Shown: one piece after another, positions 48,123-62,000 of the stretch
How positions within the stretch are numbered: position 1 is the first letter of the stretch
Layout: the number at the start of each line of letters is the position of its first letter
Assembly (NCBI GenBank): GCA_023078555.1
Contig: CM041197.1
Coordinates: 3,196,501 to 3,260,500 of the forward strand
Reading direction: 5' to 3'
DNA length: 64,000 nucleotides
From: Ulva prolifera
Taxonomy: Eukaryota; Chlorophyta; Ulvophyceae; Ulvales; Ulvaceae
Position numbers and translations under genes: made by a program
Notes under the pieces: model-generated
Databases searched by the model: none
Told to the model about the DNA's origin: nothing
The model's input: only the letters and a program-made list of their open reading frames with translations

Positions 48123-50191
48123 AGCCGAAGCGCACCGGCACCGAGGCTGCGCACAGCCACCGTGGTCAGCACATGTTTCAGACGCGCTGCTCATTGGGCG
48201 TGCAGCACATGTGGCTGGACGGGGTCGCCTTCATTGTAGACTGGCTTTGCACTAAACAAACGGTGTGCTGCCATTTGGCACACTGTCGTCAGCATGCATC
48301 AGCACCTTCGGTCTCAGCGCAAGGTGGGAGGTCACGGAAGATCGCGGCACGACCACCCCCCCCCCCGCGCCAGGGCACAAGTCGCGCGAATACCTTTTTG
48401 CACCTGAACTCCGCAAGCTTTGGTGTAGAATAGTGGAAGCCGTGCAGGTGCACATTGCGTAGAGCCCGTGAGCGTCACTCTGGTGTGCAGGTGGTAGTAT
48501 GCATGCATGCAGGGTGCAGGGTGAAGACTGCACACCGACGGGTCACCCCGCCGGCGGCATCGGGTGGACCGCAGCAATGCAAGGGCCCACTTGCAGGTGG
48601 CAGCGGCAGCCTGCACCATCGGCTAGCCGCGGCTGCGGAGGGTGCGCTGGTGGCCGCCCCGCACGCCCGCACCGCCATGCCCTCCATGCCCGCGACCGCC
48701 ACCGCAGCCCTGAGACGCAGCCTCCGCCAAGCTGCCAGTGGTGCCAGGCATGCCAGGGGCATTCGCACCACTGCGGCGCTCTCAGAGGGGGCGGTCTCCC
48801 CGGGCAGCTTCGCCACGCCATCTCCAGTGTCCGCGTGAGAGCTTTCAGGCCTGGGCCCCCTAGCCAAAACCCCCTGCCCCTGGTACTGTAGTGCACCTGG
48901 TCCAGCGGGCCTGGTGAACACATGACAGGTAAGAGGCTAAGAGTGCTTCATCCAGCCGCTCATGCACCGCGCCAGCGACCAGCCAGGCTCCCGCAAAGTG
49001 CTTGATAGCTGGCGCAGTCACCAGTGCCCCTCGGCCACAGGCGGCGCCGGCGCCCGCCGCCACAGTCCCTCGGCAGCCGCCATGCCCGCCACCGCACCCT
49101 GCACTACGTTGCGCACGCGCGCACCGCTGCCAAGAGGGCGCCCCCTGCTGCTCTGTGTCGGACAGGCATGGTGGTGTGGCGGTGCATGCCGAGGTGGCCT
49201 GGCATGTGTGGCTCTGGCCGGCGCTGCTTGTTAGCGCTGCACTCACGACGAACACTGCGTGGGCCGCCTGACACTGCTGAAGCCGCTCCTCAGCAGCCGT
49301 ACTGTAGCAGTATAGCAGCACTGTATGGGCGAAGGCCTCTCGTGAGAATTGGTGCAGGCCAATGGCATACTTGTGTAACCGCATCAGCATTGACGGCCAC
49401 TGCACTGCTTGCGTGATGTTGCAGCCATGCCGTCTCCTGGCCGTCTCTCAGCCTCACACGGACGCATTTGGCTGAGGCTTCTACTGCGGAGCTATTTGAG
49501 ATGCTTGTGGCATGCCACACTGTCCGACTCTGCTGATCGGTGCAGCAGCCAGACATTATAATGAGTATTCACGCTGCAGCTGCGCCAGCATCACCGCCAC
49601 GAACAGTGAGAACAAAAGTACCTGTGGCAGGCACAAGCGTGTGTTCAGATGCACTCCATTGAGGTGCATTCATGCGTACATTTCATGGCAAGGCAAGTAC
49701 GTTGGCTGCAGCCTGCAAGGCAAGACTGCCTGCCATGGAGTGCACCGCATGAAAGCAGCTAACAATGACTGTACATCTGCAAGTGACAGATCATCGCTAC
49801 ACAGACTCCGGGCGCTACCACGAGATACAGTGATCAAGGCAGGAGGCAGCCTTCACGCGTGCGCGGTCACTGTCGATGCGTTTGCAGCAATTGCCGCTAC
49901 GACCAACTACCTGCCTGCGTTTGCCGTGGCTGCTGTGCGATGAGCCAGAGCGTGATGTCTCAGGCAGCCACGATCGGCTCGAATTCATCGCCTGCTATTT
50001 CATCCAATCAGCTCTCAGCATCACCGACCTCGGAGTCGACGTCTGCTGCTCGCTGGATGCCGTCGCGCTCATCAGCGATCTGGTCATGTTTCCGATCCTA
50101 TCATGCCACAACGTAAACTGCCTGATAGTCATAAGGCGCAATTCAGCCGCATTGAAGTAAACAGTTGACACTTTGCGTGCGCTTCGACGTC
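48123..50191. other. Stretch with no recognised gene
   Basis: GC-rich, with several 80-180 residue Ala/Pro/Arg-rich frames on both strands that look like composition effects (for example minus 48860-49405 and plus 49024-49416). None has a family signature. A simple run of mixed CA/TG-rich repeats precedes the ribosomal oxygenase gene. Confidence 0.5.
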
Positions 50192-53100
50192 ATGTCGTTT
50201 TACTTGAACGAATTGGAGTGGGGCCTGTTGTCACAGCTTGGCCGCAAGTGCGGAAGCACTAAGACGGCTCCGTGGGAGTGCCTCTGTAGTATTTCGGCTG
50301 CTCTCGGATACCGAGTCGACTCGGCGGGTGACTTACAGGTACGCGTCGGCGTGTGAGCGCTGTCCGGGCAGGTTGTCGCTCTGCACCTCACTGCAGCTGT
50401 CGCACGGGCCTTGCACATGCAGCGTGCAGCTACGGAGCGTTGTGATCAGGAAAATGACATAGTTGATTCCTGGTGAAAGTGGATCTCTTTGTGGTGTCGT
50501 CTTGAATCGTACGTGCGTGTTCCGGTGGCGTCGCCAAAGTGCTGATTTGCTCAGGTGCCACATTGTCACCAGCTCATCGGCGTTAAAGAGTTCTCGTGAA
50601 GACAACGTCATTCTGGAGTATGTACTGGTATTTTTTAACTGCGAAGCGCTCGACAACTGCATGGACAACGCTGCTGGTTCAAAACAGGTCACCCTCTGCA
50701 CCAACGCTGTCGTCACATGTGACGGTTCAAGCGACTGCAATTTATGTAGCAGCAAAAGCTGAATTAGCACCAGCACTCTGCAGTCTGGAAATCAGCCCCC
50801 TGCGAATTTGATGCCTTTGTGGTACGCCCGCCGTGGGCCGGAACGGTGGGCCGAACAGCTAGCAGGTGTTTGATACAGCACAAGACATTCAAACCTCCTC
50901 TGCTCCTGAGCTATCCCTTGATGCCACAGTCCGTGCTCCACATCCTGCTGGGTGCAGAAGGCCAGCCAAGCAGGCCCAGGCAAGAAGAAGCGGAGAGCGG
51001 GCGCTGCAGCAGAGCCAGCTGAAACCCACCCCACAGACACTGCCGCACCGTCGCCGAGCCTCCTGGTGCCCGCTGAGGCACTGCAAGCCGATGGCGAGGC
51101 GGCGTACTTGGCCGAGTTCCGGGCGGAGACGCTGGTGGATGACCGGCAGCCCGCCGCCGCCACATCCCTCGCACAGGTGCGCCACAGCCGACCGCCCACA
51201 CGCCCACACACATTCATTGCTGTCGATACAGTTTCGCATTCATTCTCGGCCGTATGCATGCCATTTGGATCACTCCGTAGCATGGCGGGAGCATTGCGTC
51301 CAGCCACGCTGTGGCTACCAGTATTCCCAGGCATCCAGTGACAGATTCCGCCTCCCCGACAGTTCTTGCAAGGGGTGTGTGTGCCCTGCAGGCGGTTGCG
51401 AGCAACGAACCTGATGCGGTGCTGCACTCGCTCCTGGCGCCGTGCACCCCCGGCCACTTTGCCGAGACGGTGCGGGAGCGCGGGGCGCTGCTCGTGCGGC
51501 GGCCCCACAGCCCGGCGTACAACGCTGGCGTCCTCTCGGCGGACGACATCTGGGCACTGCTGAAGGCGCAGCCGCTGCGGTACGGCTCCAACGTGGACGT
51601 CGCGCGCTACACGGCGGAGCGGCGGCGCGAGACCTTCAACTACAACGCGGCCTCCGCCCCCCCGGACGTGCGCCCTCGCCCGTTCATGCTTGCTTCAGCA
51701 TACGCCACCAAGCAATGCATGCAGTGTAGCTTGTGCAGCTGCGTCCAGGTGTTCTGTGGATCTCACTGACTCAGACGAGGCTTGAACTCACAGCGCCTGA
51801 CCGGAGCCGCCGGTGGCTGCTGGAGCATGCATGCTGTGCGGCGCGGCGGCCTGGCGCACGATGCATTGCGGCACGCAGGATGTGCACGTACATCACAGGA
51901 CAGGCTCACGTGCATCGATGCTGCGTTAACATGCACAGTGTTGCCCGTGGTGGCTGACGGGGTGTGGGCTGCAGGAGGAAGAGGCGGGGGAGGAGGAGGT
52001 GGCGGATGTGCGCGTCGTGCGCAAGCGGTACGCCGCCGGCAGCAGCGTGCGGCTGCTGCACCCGCAGCGGTGGAGCGACTCGGTCGCGCGGCTGCTGGCG
52101 CCGCTGGAGCAGCTGCTGCAGTGCCCCCTCGGCTGCAACGCGTACCTCACGCCCCCCTCCTCGCAGGTGCCGCCTGCCTCTCCCGCCTCTGCCGGCAGCA
52201 CACCTTGGCAAACTACCAGCGTACAAGAACCGAGACAAGTCCTGTCATTTCTACCCTCTGATGCTACCGTGACGCTGTGTGGCAGCTTCCACTGGTATTG
52301 AGCATGCTTGAATATGTTCAGCCATGACGGCATGGCTCTACACTGTGTGCAATGATCAGAACGCCCGGTAAGCATGCAAGCTTCACGCTGCTAGATCGGG
52401 GTCGAGCAAACCGCAGCGGCGTCTCCGCTGCACACTGCCTGCGTGCCCCGTGCTGCGTGCCCCGTGCTGCGTGACCCGTGCTGTGCTGCGCAGGGCTTCG
52501 CGCCGCACTTCGACGACGTCGACGTGTACGTGCTGCAAGTGGAGGGCCGCAAGCGGTGGCGGGTGTATGCGCCGCTGCCGGGCCACGCGCTGCCGCGCTA
52601 CTCCAGCCGCGACTTCGTCGACGCCGAGGTCGGGCCGTGCGTGCTGGAGGCCGTGCTGCAGCCGGGGGACCTGCTGTACCTGCCGCGCGGGACGATCCAC
52701 CAGGCGGCGTCGCTGCCGGAGGCGCCGTCGCTGCACCTCACCCTCTCGGCCGACCACCGCCGCGCCTGGGCCGACCTCCTCGAGGCCACCCTGCAGGTGC
52801 TGCCCCCCTCGCTGTCCGCGACAGTGCAGTACCCCCCCCAGCTGATGGTTCGTTGGCACTCTGTCGTTGTTTAGATGGTTTTCTGACATACAATGGCCCG
52901 AGCTTTTGTCAATTGACGCGCCAGCCCGCAGCACCCGCTTCCTCGTTTGATGCATGAACAGTACGAGTTCATACAGCTGGAACTTGCCATCTACTAGCGG
53001 GGGCGTATGCATGCACTGCCCCTGCCGTTGGGAACTGCTTGGCCTTCAGCAGACCCAACTCTCCAGTCCGCGCGTGGGAGGGCAGCGCTGGGGTATGAGA

Positions 53101-54829
53101 TAGCGATCTGCAGTTGCCCCAGGCTGACATGTGGGGACCCGGGGGGGTCTATGCTGCGAGTGTCTGGCACCGCTGCGTCGCCCCGCAGGGCTCATCGGTT
53201 CCTGAACTCATACGTGCTGCGCCCCTGTGGCCCTGCTCAGCCACGGCGCGGCGGCTGCGTTCGGAGATCTACTGCGTCGTGGGGTCGTTGCACACATGCC
53301 TGGCCGTGTCAACAGCTGAAGCTCATGCGGGCGATGATGTGTGCATTGTGTGGTGCAGGAGGGCATCGACGACCTGCGGAAGGCCTGCTTCGCGTCGCGC
53401 ATGGCCGTGCCGCCGGCCCTGTACCACTGCGCCGGCCTCCTGCACAGCAACCGCCTCGCTCCAGGCCCCACCTTGCCCGCACACACCATCGGCGCCTCCG
53501 GCCCCCCCTGCGCCGCTTCTACCCCAAACCCGCAGCTGCATCACCTCCGCTTCCCCGCCGCCGACTGCCAGCTCAGCCCGGCGCAGCTGCGTGGCATGCG
53601 GGCCGGGCTGGCTGCGACGCTGGACGCGCTGATGGTGCGGCTTGCGCCGTGCCTGCACGGCGGCGCCTCGGACCGCGCCACCGACACCCTCGCGGCCGCA
53701 TTCGTTGCGCAGCGGCTGCCGCCGTCGTGGCTTCCGGAGCCGCCGGAGGACCTGGAGGGGGAGGATCCGGACGCAGAGGACATGGCGGAAGTGCGCGCGA
53801 TGCGGTGCGCTCCCCTGTCGTGCCTGCAAAGCCTCAGCCTGAGTGCTGTTGCACACCTGAAACACGCGCATGCTTGGGCCATGCATTCAGTTCTCGGTGG
53901 CGTCTTCAGAGGTGCTTGTGTGGGGCACTGCGGTCAGGCAGCATCGAGTTGGTATGGGGAGCTTCCATGACAGCTTGTTGGGCTGTCAACTTGCTTGTTA
54001 TGTCACAGATCCACAACTGGCGCTTGCTCTGGCGTTGCGGCGGACGTGCGTGGGCACAGAGCGCGCTAAACCAGTCACACCAGGGAATGCAGGGCAGTTC
54101 ACCCACACATGAATTCTGACAAATGCAAACGTTCGCGATCGTGACCACATGCACTGTGGTGGCGCTGACGGAAGGACGCACACGCATCAGAGTGAGGCTC
54201 AGTGCAGGGTGGCGGCGCCGACGCTGGCGCGGCTCGTGGATGAGGCCGACCCCGACTGCCTCGCCGTGCGCCACTGCCTCAACAATAGCCGCACCTCCCA
54301 TGCCGCCGCCGCGCCGGCTGCGGCCGCTGGCGACGCAGAGGAGGACGTGCTGCGGCTGCCGTTCTTCCTCGTGCCGCGGCCGTGCGCGGCCGCCGTCGCC
54401 GCGCAGCTGCTCAACGCGACGCCGCCACAGCAGCCGGGGGCCGCGGCAGCAGCCGCAGATGCGGGCGGCGGCGGAGGGGCGAAGCAGCGGGGCAAGAAGA
54501 AGGGGGGTAAACGGAAGCGTGGGGGGGCTGCGGCGCAGGCTGCCGGGGGCACAGGGGACGGCGTGGCAGCGGTGGGCGCAGCCGACGCGGACGAGGCACG
54601 GGAGGGGCAGGCGCTGGACACAGGGCTGCTGCGATGGAGTGGGCCGGGGGTTGGGGCCGGGGCGGTGCTTGAGGCGGGGTCGGTGTGGCAGGTGCAGGTG
54701 GAGGCGGGGCGCGTTGGGGTGGGTGAGGGGGGAGTGACGCAAGAGGGTGCAATGGACCGGGAGGAGGTAGAGGAGACGGCGGGGGAGGTGAAGTGGACGA
54801 TGGCGCGGCTCGGGCTGTGTGCCCGGTGA
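50192..54829 (+). CDS. JmjC ribosomal oxygenase (NO66/MINA type)
   Basis: Exons 50958-51176, 51392-51667, 51975-52166, 52494-52796, 53359-53804 and 54208-54829; a possible first exon 50192-50338 joins in phase. The cupin core is clear: NYNA before the first joint, SSVRLLHPQRW, CNAYLTPPSSQGFAPHFDD with the Fe-binding His and Asp, LQVEGRKRW, LPRYSSRDF, and GDLLYLPRGTIHQA with the third Fe-binding His. This matches RIOX proteins, Fe(II)/2-oxoglutarate enzymes that hydroxylate a histidine of large-subunit ribosomal proteins, usually in the nucleolus. A nuclear signal candidate is GKKKRRAG. The C-terminal part (from 53359) would be the dimerisation and winged-helix domains, followed by a Gly/Lys/Ala-rich tail. 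A segment near 53460-53535 may be an unrecognised intron. Confidence 0.85.
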
Positions 54830-55686
54830 CGCTGATGGTGGCCGCCTTTCATGTTGCCGGGCACTGTGGGTCTTGCCAGAATGCCTGCAGTGGTGGTGAT
54901 TGCGCACCGACCCCACCAGCCATGGTGACTTGTATGTGCATATCCGCGGCCAGCGCGAGTGGTCTCTATGGCTTGTCAGGCCTTGCGTCGTGTGGTTCCA
55001 GTGCTGGTGTTATAATTGGTAATTATAAGTGGTAATTACGACCCTTAGCGTGCCTGTGCAGTGGCTACTGCAGGCTGTTGATCCCCGCGCTTGGACATCT
55101 GCGTTGGCGTTCAGGTGTGACATCGCATTGCCGGGATAGATCGTACTGCACCACAATGGACACGGCTATGTAATTTTGCATGCAACCGTACCAATTCCGT
55201 CGAAGGCCGCTGTGCGATTCGCTGCGCAATGCCGACGGCGTTTCCATACTCTCAAGGCTGACGTCGAATGTGTCCCCTCGTCTTGTTTGAGTGTGGACAA
55301 CGGCTTTGCGATCAATCCTGATGGCTGCGATGCGTTGAACCTCTGTCTTGGAGCTCTGCCACACAAGGGTCCGAGCTCTCTGGATTTGGCGTTTTCTGCG
55401 ACGGAAGTACTGGATTCGCACCGATGCCACATAAATCACTGTGTCCCCGCGAGCCTGGTCTGGGCATTCCTTTGAAGCAGCCGATCACGAGCCGCTGTGA
55501 AATTCGCTATCTTAATGCGTCCAGTTGTCAAATTGTGGGCTCACTGATTTGTTTGGTGCCAGTCCCTGTGTTGTACGCAGGTTCTGCGGTGGTTGTGCGT
55601 CTGAGTCCTGTACGTCCACCATGTTGACGCTGCAAGCGCAGCTGCGACATTTGGTTTAAGTAGTTACTCATATTGATTGGGGAGCC
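54830..55686. other. Stretch with no recognised gene
   Basis: Lower GC than the neighbours. Frames on both strands near 55065-55475 overlap one another and match nothing I know. It may hold the untranslated end of the oxygenase gene and the promoter of the signal peptide peptidase. Confidence 0.5.
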
Positions 55687-58591
55687 ATGCGAACCATTCG
55701 GCGGTTCACTTCCCAGTTGTCTCAGCGGGTGCCACGCTTGTCACGGTGCGAACAATCAGGTCACTGACCCGTGTTCTGTCCTGACTTCTCGTGCGAGAGG
55801 TACCATTTCATTCATGACCACTCCCTAGTGCGAGCGCGTGCGCCTTTTGTTGGCCAAAGGTTTGTGGAAATGCAGCACTACCGCGTAGTCGACATGCAAG
55901 CATGAACTGCATTGTGAGAGATTGAGCATGCTCTTCCAACGCAGTCTGAGAAAACGTAAGCATAAATGAGTTTATGCGTGTAGATCGACGAGAATTCCGT
56001 GTCCACATTGCACAGCTAGCCAGGACGCTGAGGTCGCTGCAACCAGCAGCGCTGCAAACGGTTCTCCAGACGACGACCCAACGCCTGAACGGTGGGCCTG
56101 GCTTGACTCGACAGATGCGCAGCGCTCTCATGCCGTCCTAGCTGCCATTCTGGGGGCGGGCACTCTGCCATGGGCACAGGAACTGCCCAACGCACCACTG
56201 GTGTACTTTGTCGCCCTCGCCGTCACAACCATCTACATCGGATCCCACAAGGGTCTCACAACAGAGATAAGGCAGCAGATAAATTTCAAAGAGGTGTGCA
56301 ATGCCCCTCTGTTGAGGTTGGAGACTGTGCTGTGTGTACATCCCCTTGCACCATGCACCAGCATGCTGCACCACTCCGCAGCAAGCCTGGATTCAGTCTG
56401 AGGCGCAAACGAATTTCACGATCTGCAGACTGCCAGTGCGTTCATGTCGGCCGTCAGGTGGCCATAGCCGTTGCAGTTGCAACCTAGAGCCATCTGCTGG
56501 CAACCCCTGTACCACGGCCATGGAGGTCTGTAGCGATCCATACCACTGGATTTCCACAAGGTCACCTCCAGGAGGCGGCATGATCTTGCTCAAAGTTACT
56601 TCTGAGTAACAGGCAGTGTCACTGGCACTTCCTTAAGCGGCATCGCTTCTGGGCGAGTTGTGAGCTGAGACGGAAACCATAGCAACCTCTTCGGGGCTGC
56701 CAGCAAGCTGCCAGCAGGATGCGAGTTGGCTTGACACAGAGGCTGCCGGGTGCAGGGCTTCCTGGCGCCCGTCGCGGCGTCGGTGTCGCTGTTTGGGATC
56801 TACCTGCTGCTCAAGTACTTCCCGGACCTGTCGCTGCAGACGTTCATCGACGGCTACTTCTTCCTCCTCGGCTCGTTCGCCCTCACCTCCGGCGCCACCT
56901 GCCTCCTCCAGGTGCCCCCCCCCCCCCATGCATCGGCCTACCTCGCATGACCTGATCGTACATGCATGCGAGGCACCCGGACACGCAATAGAACACAACT
57001 GCATCAGTGTTCCCTTCGTAGAGGTTTCTCGTTGGACGTGTGCTGCGGTGCATGCCCGCATGCATCGGGATGCGGTGCTCGGAGGCTCCGCGGGCGCCAC
57101 TGGCCCCCCCCCGCCGCACTCTGCCCTCTCGTGTGTCACGGCACTCTCGGGTGTGCCCACACCAGCAGCAGCCTGGAAGGCTGCAATGATCCGGCAAGTC
57201 CTGCTGCGGACGGGCCCGTGGATGGTTGCGGTCATGCGAACGTTACACACGGGCTCGCGCCACTGCATGGCAGACCATCAACACAAACTACATGGTAGCG
57301 GGCGGTGGCGGTCACATGCATGCGGCGGGTGCAGGCGATCCCGGGCTGCGCGAAGCAGAGCATCGCGGTCGACCTCCCGGCCTGGATGTTCACTGACGCG
57401 AGCGGCGAGCCCGTGGGGCGCTCATCGCTGTCGCCGGCACAGGTGGCCGGCGTCGTGGTCGGCGTCGGCGTGGCCGCCGCGGACGCCGCGACGCACCACA
57501 ACGTCTTCACGCTCAGCAACCTCGTCGCATGCATGGTCGCGACCGACCTCCTGCAGCTCGTCGGCCTCCGCAGCTTCCGCACCGCCGCCGTGCTGCTCAT
57601 CGGTGCCGCCCCCTCCCCTGATGCATGCATGCAGTGACGGCGCGAAATCACACGGCGCTGTGAGTGCATCACCTTCCATGCCACGTGACAGCAGGGCCGA
57701 TCCTGTGCGAGTGTATGGTGCGCATGCATGCATGCATGCATGCATTGCTATGTGCACCCATGCCGGTATGCCTTGATACGCACTGTAGCAATCGCATGCA
57801 TGCGCTGTGCCGGGAAACCGCTTGGGGCCGTTCCCTTGAACGTGGTCGGCGCTCTGCGCTGCCAGCACATTGCAGCCGTCAACTCCAGGGGCTGGGGTGC
57901 AGGGCTTCTGGTGTATGACGTGTTTTGGGTGTTTGGCAGCCCGGCGGTCGTCGGGGACAACGTGATGCTCACCGTCGCCACCTCCTCCGCCGTTGCCGCG
58001 CCGACGCGCCTCCTCTTCCCGCGCTTCTCCGCCGCCGGCGAAATCGGGTCCTTCCCTTTCTCACTACTCGGCCTCGGCGACATCGTCGTGCCGGGCCTGC
58101 TCGCCGCGCTTGCGCTACGCTATGACGCCTCCCGTGCCGTCGACCTCCGCCCCCGCGCCGACGCCGCTATCGGCGCCATCGATGACGCCATCGCGGCGCT
58201 GCCGCCCGGCGCGGACCAGATGGCCGCGGGCGACGCGGCCGCGACCGCGGCCGACGCGGCGTACGACAAAGTCGCGGATGCGGACGATGCGCGGGCGACG
58301 GCGGCGCAGAGCGGCGGCGGTAGTGGGGAGGGGCGGGTCGAGGCGACGGATGTGGTGATGGAGCAGCGGCGGTATTTCACCGCGGTGATGATCGCGTACG
58401 GGGGGGGCCTGGTCGCCGCGTTCGCGGCAAACGCGGTGACCGGCATGGGCCAGCCGGCGCTGCTGTACCTGTGCCCGATGACGCTCGCGGCGACGGCGGC
58501 GCTTGCAGCGTCGCGGCGCGAGGTCGAGCGCGTGTGGTCGTTCGTGGACCAGGAGAGTGTGACGCCCTACCCGAAGCGGAAGAGCAAGTGA
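55687..58591 (+). CDS. SPP: Signal peptide peptidase (intramembrane aspartyl protease)
   Basis: Firm exons are about 56016-56293, 56756-56911, 57335-57602 and 57903-58591. A small exon seems missing between the first two, and 55687-55759 is a phase-compatible but unproven first exon. All catalytic signatures are present: YDVFWVFG and LGLGDIVVPG with the two Asp, and QPALLYL, the PAL motif. Other family marks are IYIGSHKGL and VSLFGIYLLLKYF. The enzyme cleaves leftover signal peptides within the ER membrane. The tail ends KRKSK, a KKXX-like ER retrieval signal. Between the GLGD and PAL motifs is an Ala/Asp-rich insert of about 75 residues (DADDARATAAQSGGG), far longer than in human. TGTAA, the usual green-algal polyadenylation signal, lies about 107 nt after the stop. 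It converges with the ABCG gene. Confidence 0.9.
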
Positions 58592-59086
58592 CCGGGTGAC
58601 GGGCCGAGTCTGGGCGGCACCCGCGTGTGGCTCCCTGGCTGTGGTGGGGGCTGTGCAGGGCAGTCAGGCTGTGTTGCGGGCATGTGTTGCCAGCGTGTAT
58701 GTAATTCATGATGAACTGGACATCCCTGGGCAGGCATGCAGAGGTGGCGGTGAAGCCTGAGTGCAGAGTGGCATTTCGAGCAACATCGCGGCATGCATGC
58801 ATTCTTCCACACATTACAAAGTTTTCAGTATCATCAGCATTGTCCATGTAAGCATGATCTCATGGCCATGATCGTGAGCCAATCAAGGCGAATAGCAAAA
58901 TTCGCGGGGCTGAAGTGTTCAATTGCAGCAGCGCGACAGTGTGGATTGAACAACAAAGTGACTTGGAGCGTAAGCACAGGCATGCATATAGCGAGCATGG
59001 CCACTACAGAGAGTAGCCTCCCCACAGCCTCGATCACTTGGCAATCCCTCATCGATGACCATGCCCAGAGGCAGGCTTTGACGGCC

Positions 59087-62000
59087 TCACTTGGAGAGGG
59101 CCTCGCGGACCTTGAGCATCACAAGGAATGCGACTCGAAAGGTGATGGCCATGAGCGCCAGCACTGCGAGGTCCCACCACTTGCTGCGCCCTGTCGGGTA
59201 GTCCAGCGCCTCCAGCACCTGCACCACACACCTCGCCTCTGGCACGGCCGTCCTTTCCCATACATTGTACGTCAATGCAGGGTGTCCCCTCCGCCACAGC
59301 GTTCGCAATGCTATGTTGTCTCTGCTGCTGCTGTGTGACACAATCGCCCGAGCTCATGAGACTTGTGGCGTGCTCCACGGCGCCTGTGTCTGTGCGTGTC
59401 CACGCCGGACGATGCTGAACATCTGGCCAAGGCAAACCCCACACGAGGCGCAAGGTTTACGAAGGCCGCAGCATACGCCGGCACAGGGTGCAGGGTGGCA
59501 TGGGGCTCCATATCCACAGGCAGCCAATGAGCGCGTGTGTGTGCCAACTGGCAGCGCGGGTCGCTGCAGTGAGCGGCAGCACGGGGGCCCCACCGCGCAG
59601 CAATTAACCAGCGCTGCGCTACTCATCTGATCCGCATCCCCCACCGCGCCGCGGCGGACATGTGTTAGACAAAAAGCACCAGGTGGCCGCAGGCGCCGCA
59701 CAGGCTGTGCCTTACCAAACACCGACGCCGTGCTGCCACATGTCAGCAGGAGACGGGTTTGCTTGCTTGACTCCGAGCATTACCAGGGCACGTCTGTGAA
59801 GCGTCACATGAAACAAGTGGATGGGCAGGAGGGGGGGGAGGGGGGCGCACCCCGTCGCCGGAGATGCGGCAGTCCGCGGGGCTGCAGCCGCCGGGCTGCA
59901 CCTCACACGGGCACCGCCAGTCCGTGGTGTCCTCGAACTCGTTCATCATCATGCCATGCATGGCGTAGGTGTGGTAGCCGAGGTAGTGCATGGGGTAGCG
60001 CCAGACGGGGGCGGGGATGGAGTCGATCGGGATGACGTACCCTGCGACGGGCATAAAGATACCCATGAGGCCAGCGCCGGCGGCGAGGCCGAGGAGGTAG
60101 TGCGGCACCACCGCTGCAATGGCCATCATCATGCCCTCCACCTGCATGGCACCGCGCACAGCCTGTTTGTCCGCTCTCCTTTGATCTCAGTGCGGCATTG
60201 AGCTGGGGCGTGGCCAAGCGGCACCGACGCGGGCAGGGTGTGGGGTTGTATGGGTGACGCTGTCGCACGCAAAGCCACACCGTGAGTGGAGAAAACGCAT
60301 CTCTGGTTGGAAATTAAGCAGGCGCAGGAAAGCTACCTGAGTGGAGCGGGCATGCAGCGCGACTGTGTGTGCGCCGCACCGCGGGGCACACAAGGTTGCT
60401 CTCGGAGGTGGAATACGGTCAGGCCGGCAGCTGCGCCGTAGGCAAGGTCACGCATGAACATGTTAACATTCCGCACATGAACAAGCTGATGCACCCCACG
60501 CTCGGGAGAGCCGGCGCGCAGATGGAGAGGCAGAGAGGGGGGGGGGGGGGGCGCACGACGGTGAGGGCGGCAAAGAGGGAGAGCAGGAAGTACACGACGC
60601 GGTCGGCGTCGCTGTTGAGGCCGGCGAGGTAGTACACCACGACCGTGCAGGCGGCGGCGATGAGCGCGAGGAAGGGCAGGGCGGCGACGGTGTTGGCCGC
60701 GGTGTACGCCGCCGCACCGTAGTAGCCGTTCAGCCGCTCCCGCACAAACACCTGCACACACGGACTGCCGCTCCAGCGGGCATTTCCCCGATGCGACAGC
60801 GCCATGCGCCACCCAGACGTGCATCTTGCCGGCACAGGCCGGCCCTGGGGACGTCAAGGACCGCGTACCTTGCGGTATGCGCTCTGCGCGCGACATTCAG
60901 CGCCGCAAGTTCACAGGCCAAGTACAATAAATCTGAATTGACTGAGCCGGACCCTGAAGAGGACAATGACAACTCCGAATTAACCGGATCACATATGTAT
61001 GCCGGGACCACATACGCCTGGTGATGATGCTTAGCTGTGGCGGCAGATTGTGGTGCGGCGATTCCGGAGTCGGAGCCTAGCGGAGGCGCACCCGCATCTC
61101 GTCGACAAACGCCGGGAAGCCGGAGATGGACATGAAGGTGAGGAAGGACATGGTGAAGAAGATGAGGCCGCCCCGGCTCGCCGCGTCGTTCCACGACCGC
61201 CCGAGGTCAAAGTAGATTGTGCCGAGGGCGACGCAGAGGCCGACGTACATGCCGAGGCGCAGCCAGAAGACGCCGACGTCCCGCAGCGAGTTGAGGACGG
61301 TGCGGTGCACCAGGGTGATAAACTGGGTGGCGGGGGAGACCTTGTTGCCGATGCCGCGGTACCGATGCCCTTCCTCGGCGCCGCGCTCCGCCACCTGTGC
61401 GCTGAGGTTGGCCTGCACGCTGTGACGTCGACGTCGGCAGTGGTGACATGTATTGCCAGGGAGGGTGGGGAGGTGCGCTTGCCTTTGGGACAAGCATTCG
61501 CATGACAACGTCGAGGAGGCAAGGCCACAAGGTACGAGCTGCCGCTGCCGCTACCACATCAGCGTCCAGCCAGCACGTCTTGCACCAAGGGTTCCAGCGG
61601 ATGGTGCCCAGCGCGGAGCGCTATCGGTGGCACAGAAGGCGGCTGTCCACGCACCCGGCGGCAGGCCTCGAAGCGGCTGCGCAGCGCCTTGATGCCCTCC
61701 TGGGCATTTGCAACCGCCGGCGGCAGGCGCGCCATGCTGCACGCGCCGCCGTGCGCGCCGCTGCCGGCAGTTGCCGCCAGCGTCTTGCCGGTGGTGGCTA
61801 CAGGAACAACGGCCGAGTCGGCCTTGGCGGCGCCGTCGGGGGGCACAGCTGCGGCCGCAGAGTCGGCAAAGGTAGCGGCCTCCTTCTGGAAGTCGGTGTT
61901 CATGCTGTGGATGAAGTGGTCGGCGAGGGCACGGTTCGGCGGGCACGGGACGCCTGCGTCGGCGTAGAAGTCGGCCGTCCTGCACTGGGCGCCGCTCTCA

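Noticed and set aside
49320-49410. IGAGQWHTC stretch resembling an RCC1 repeat
   Set aside because: A single short similarity with no second repeat nearby; likely chance.
53906-54916. 336-residue Pro/Arg-rich minus-strand frame
   Set aside because: Antisense to the last exon of the ribosomal oxygenase; composition only.
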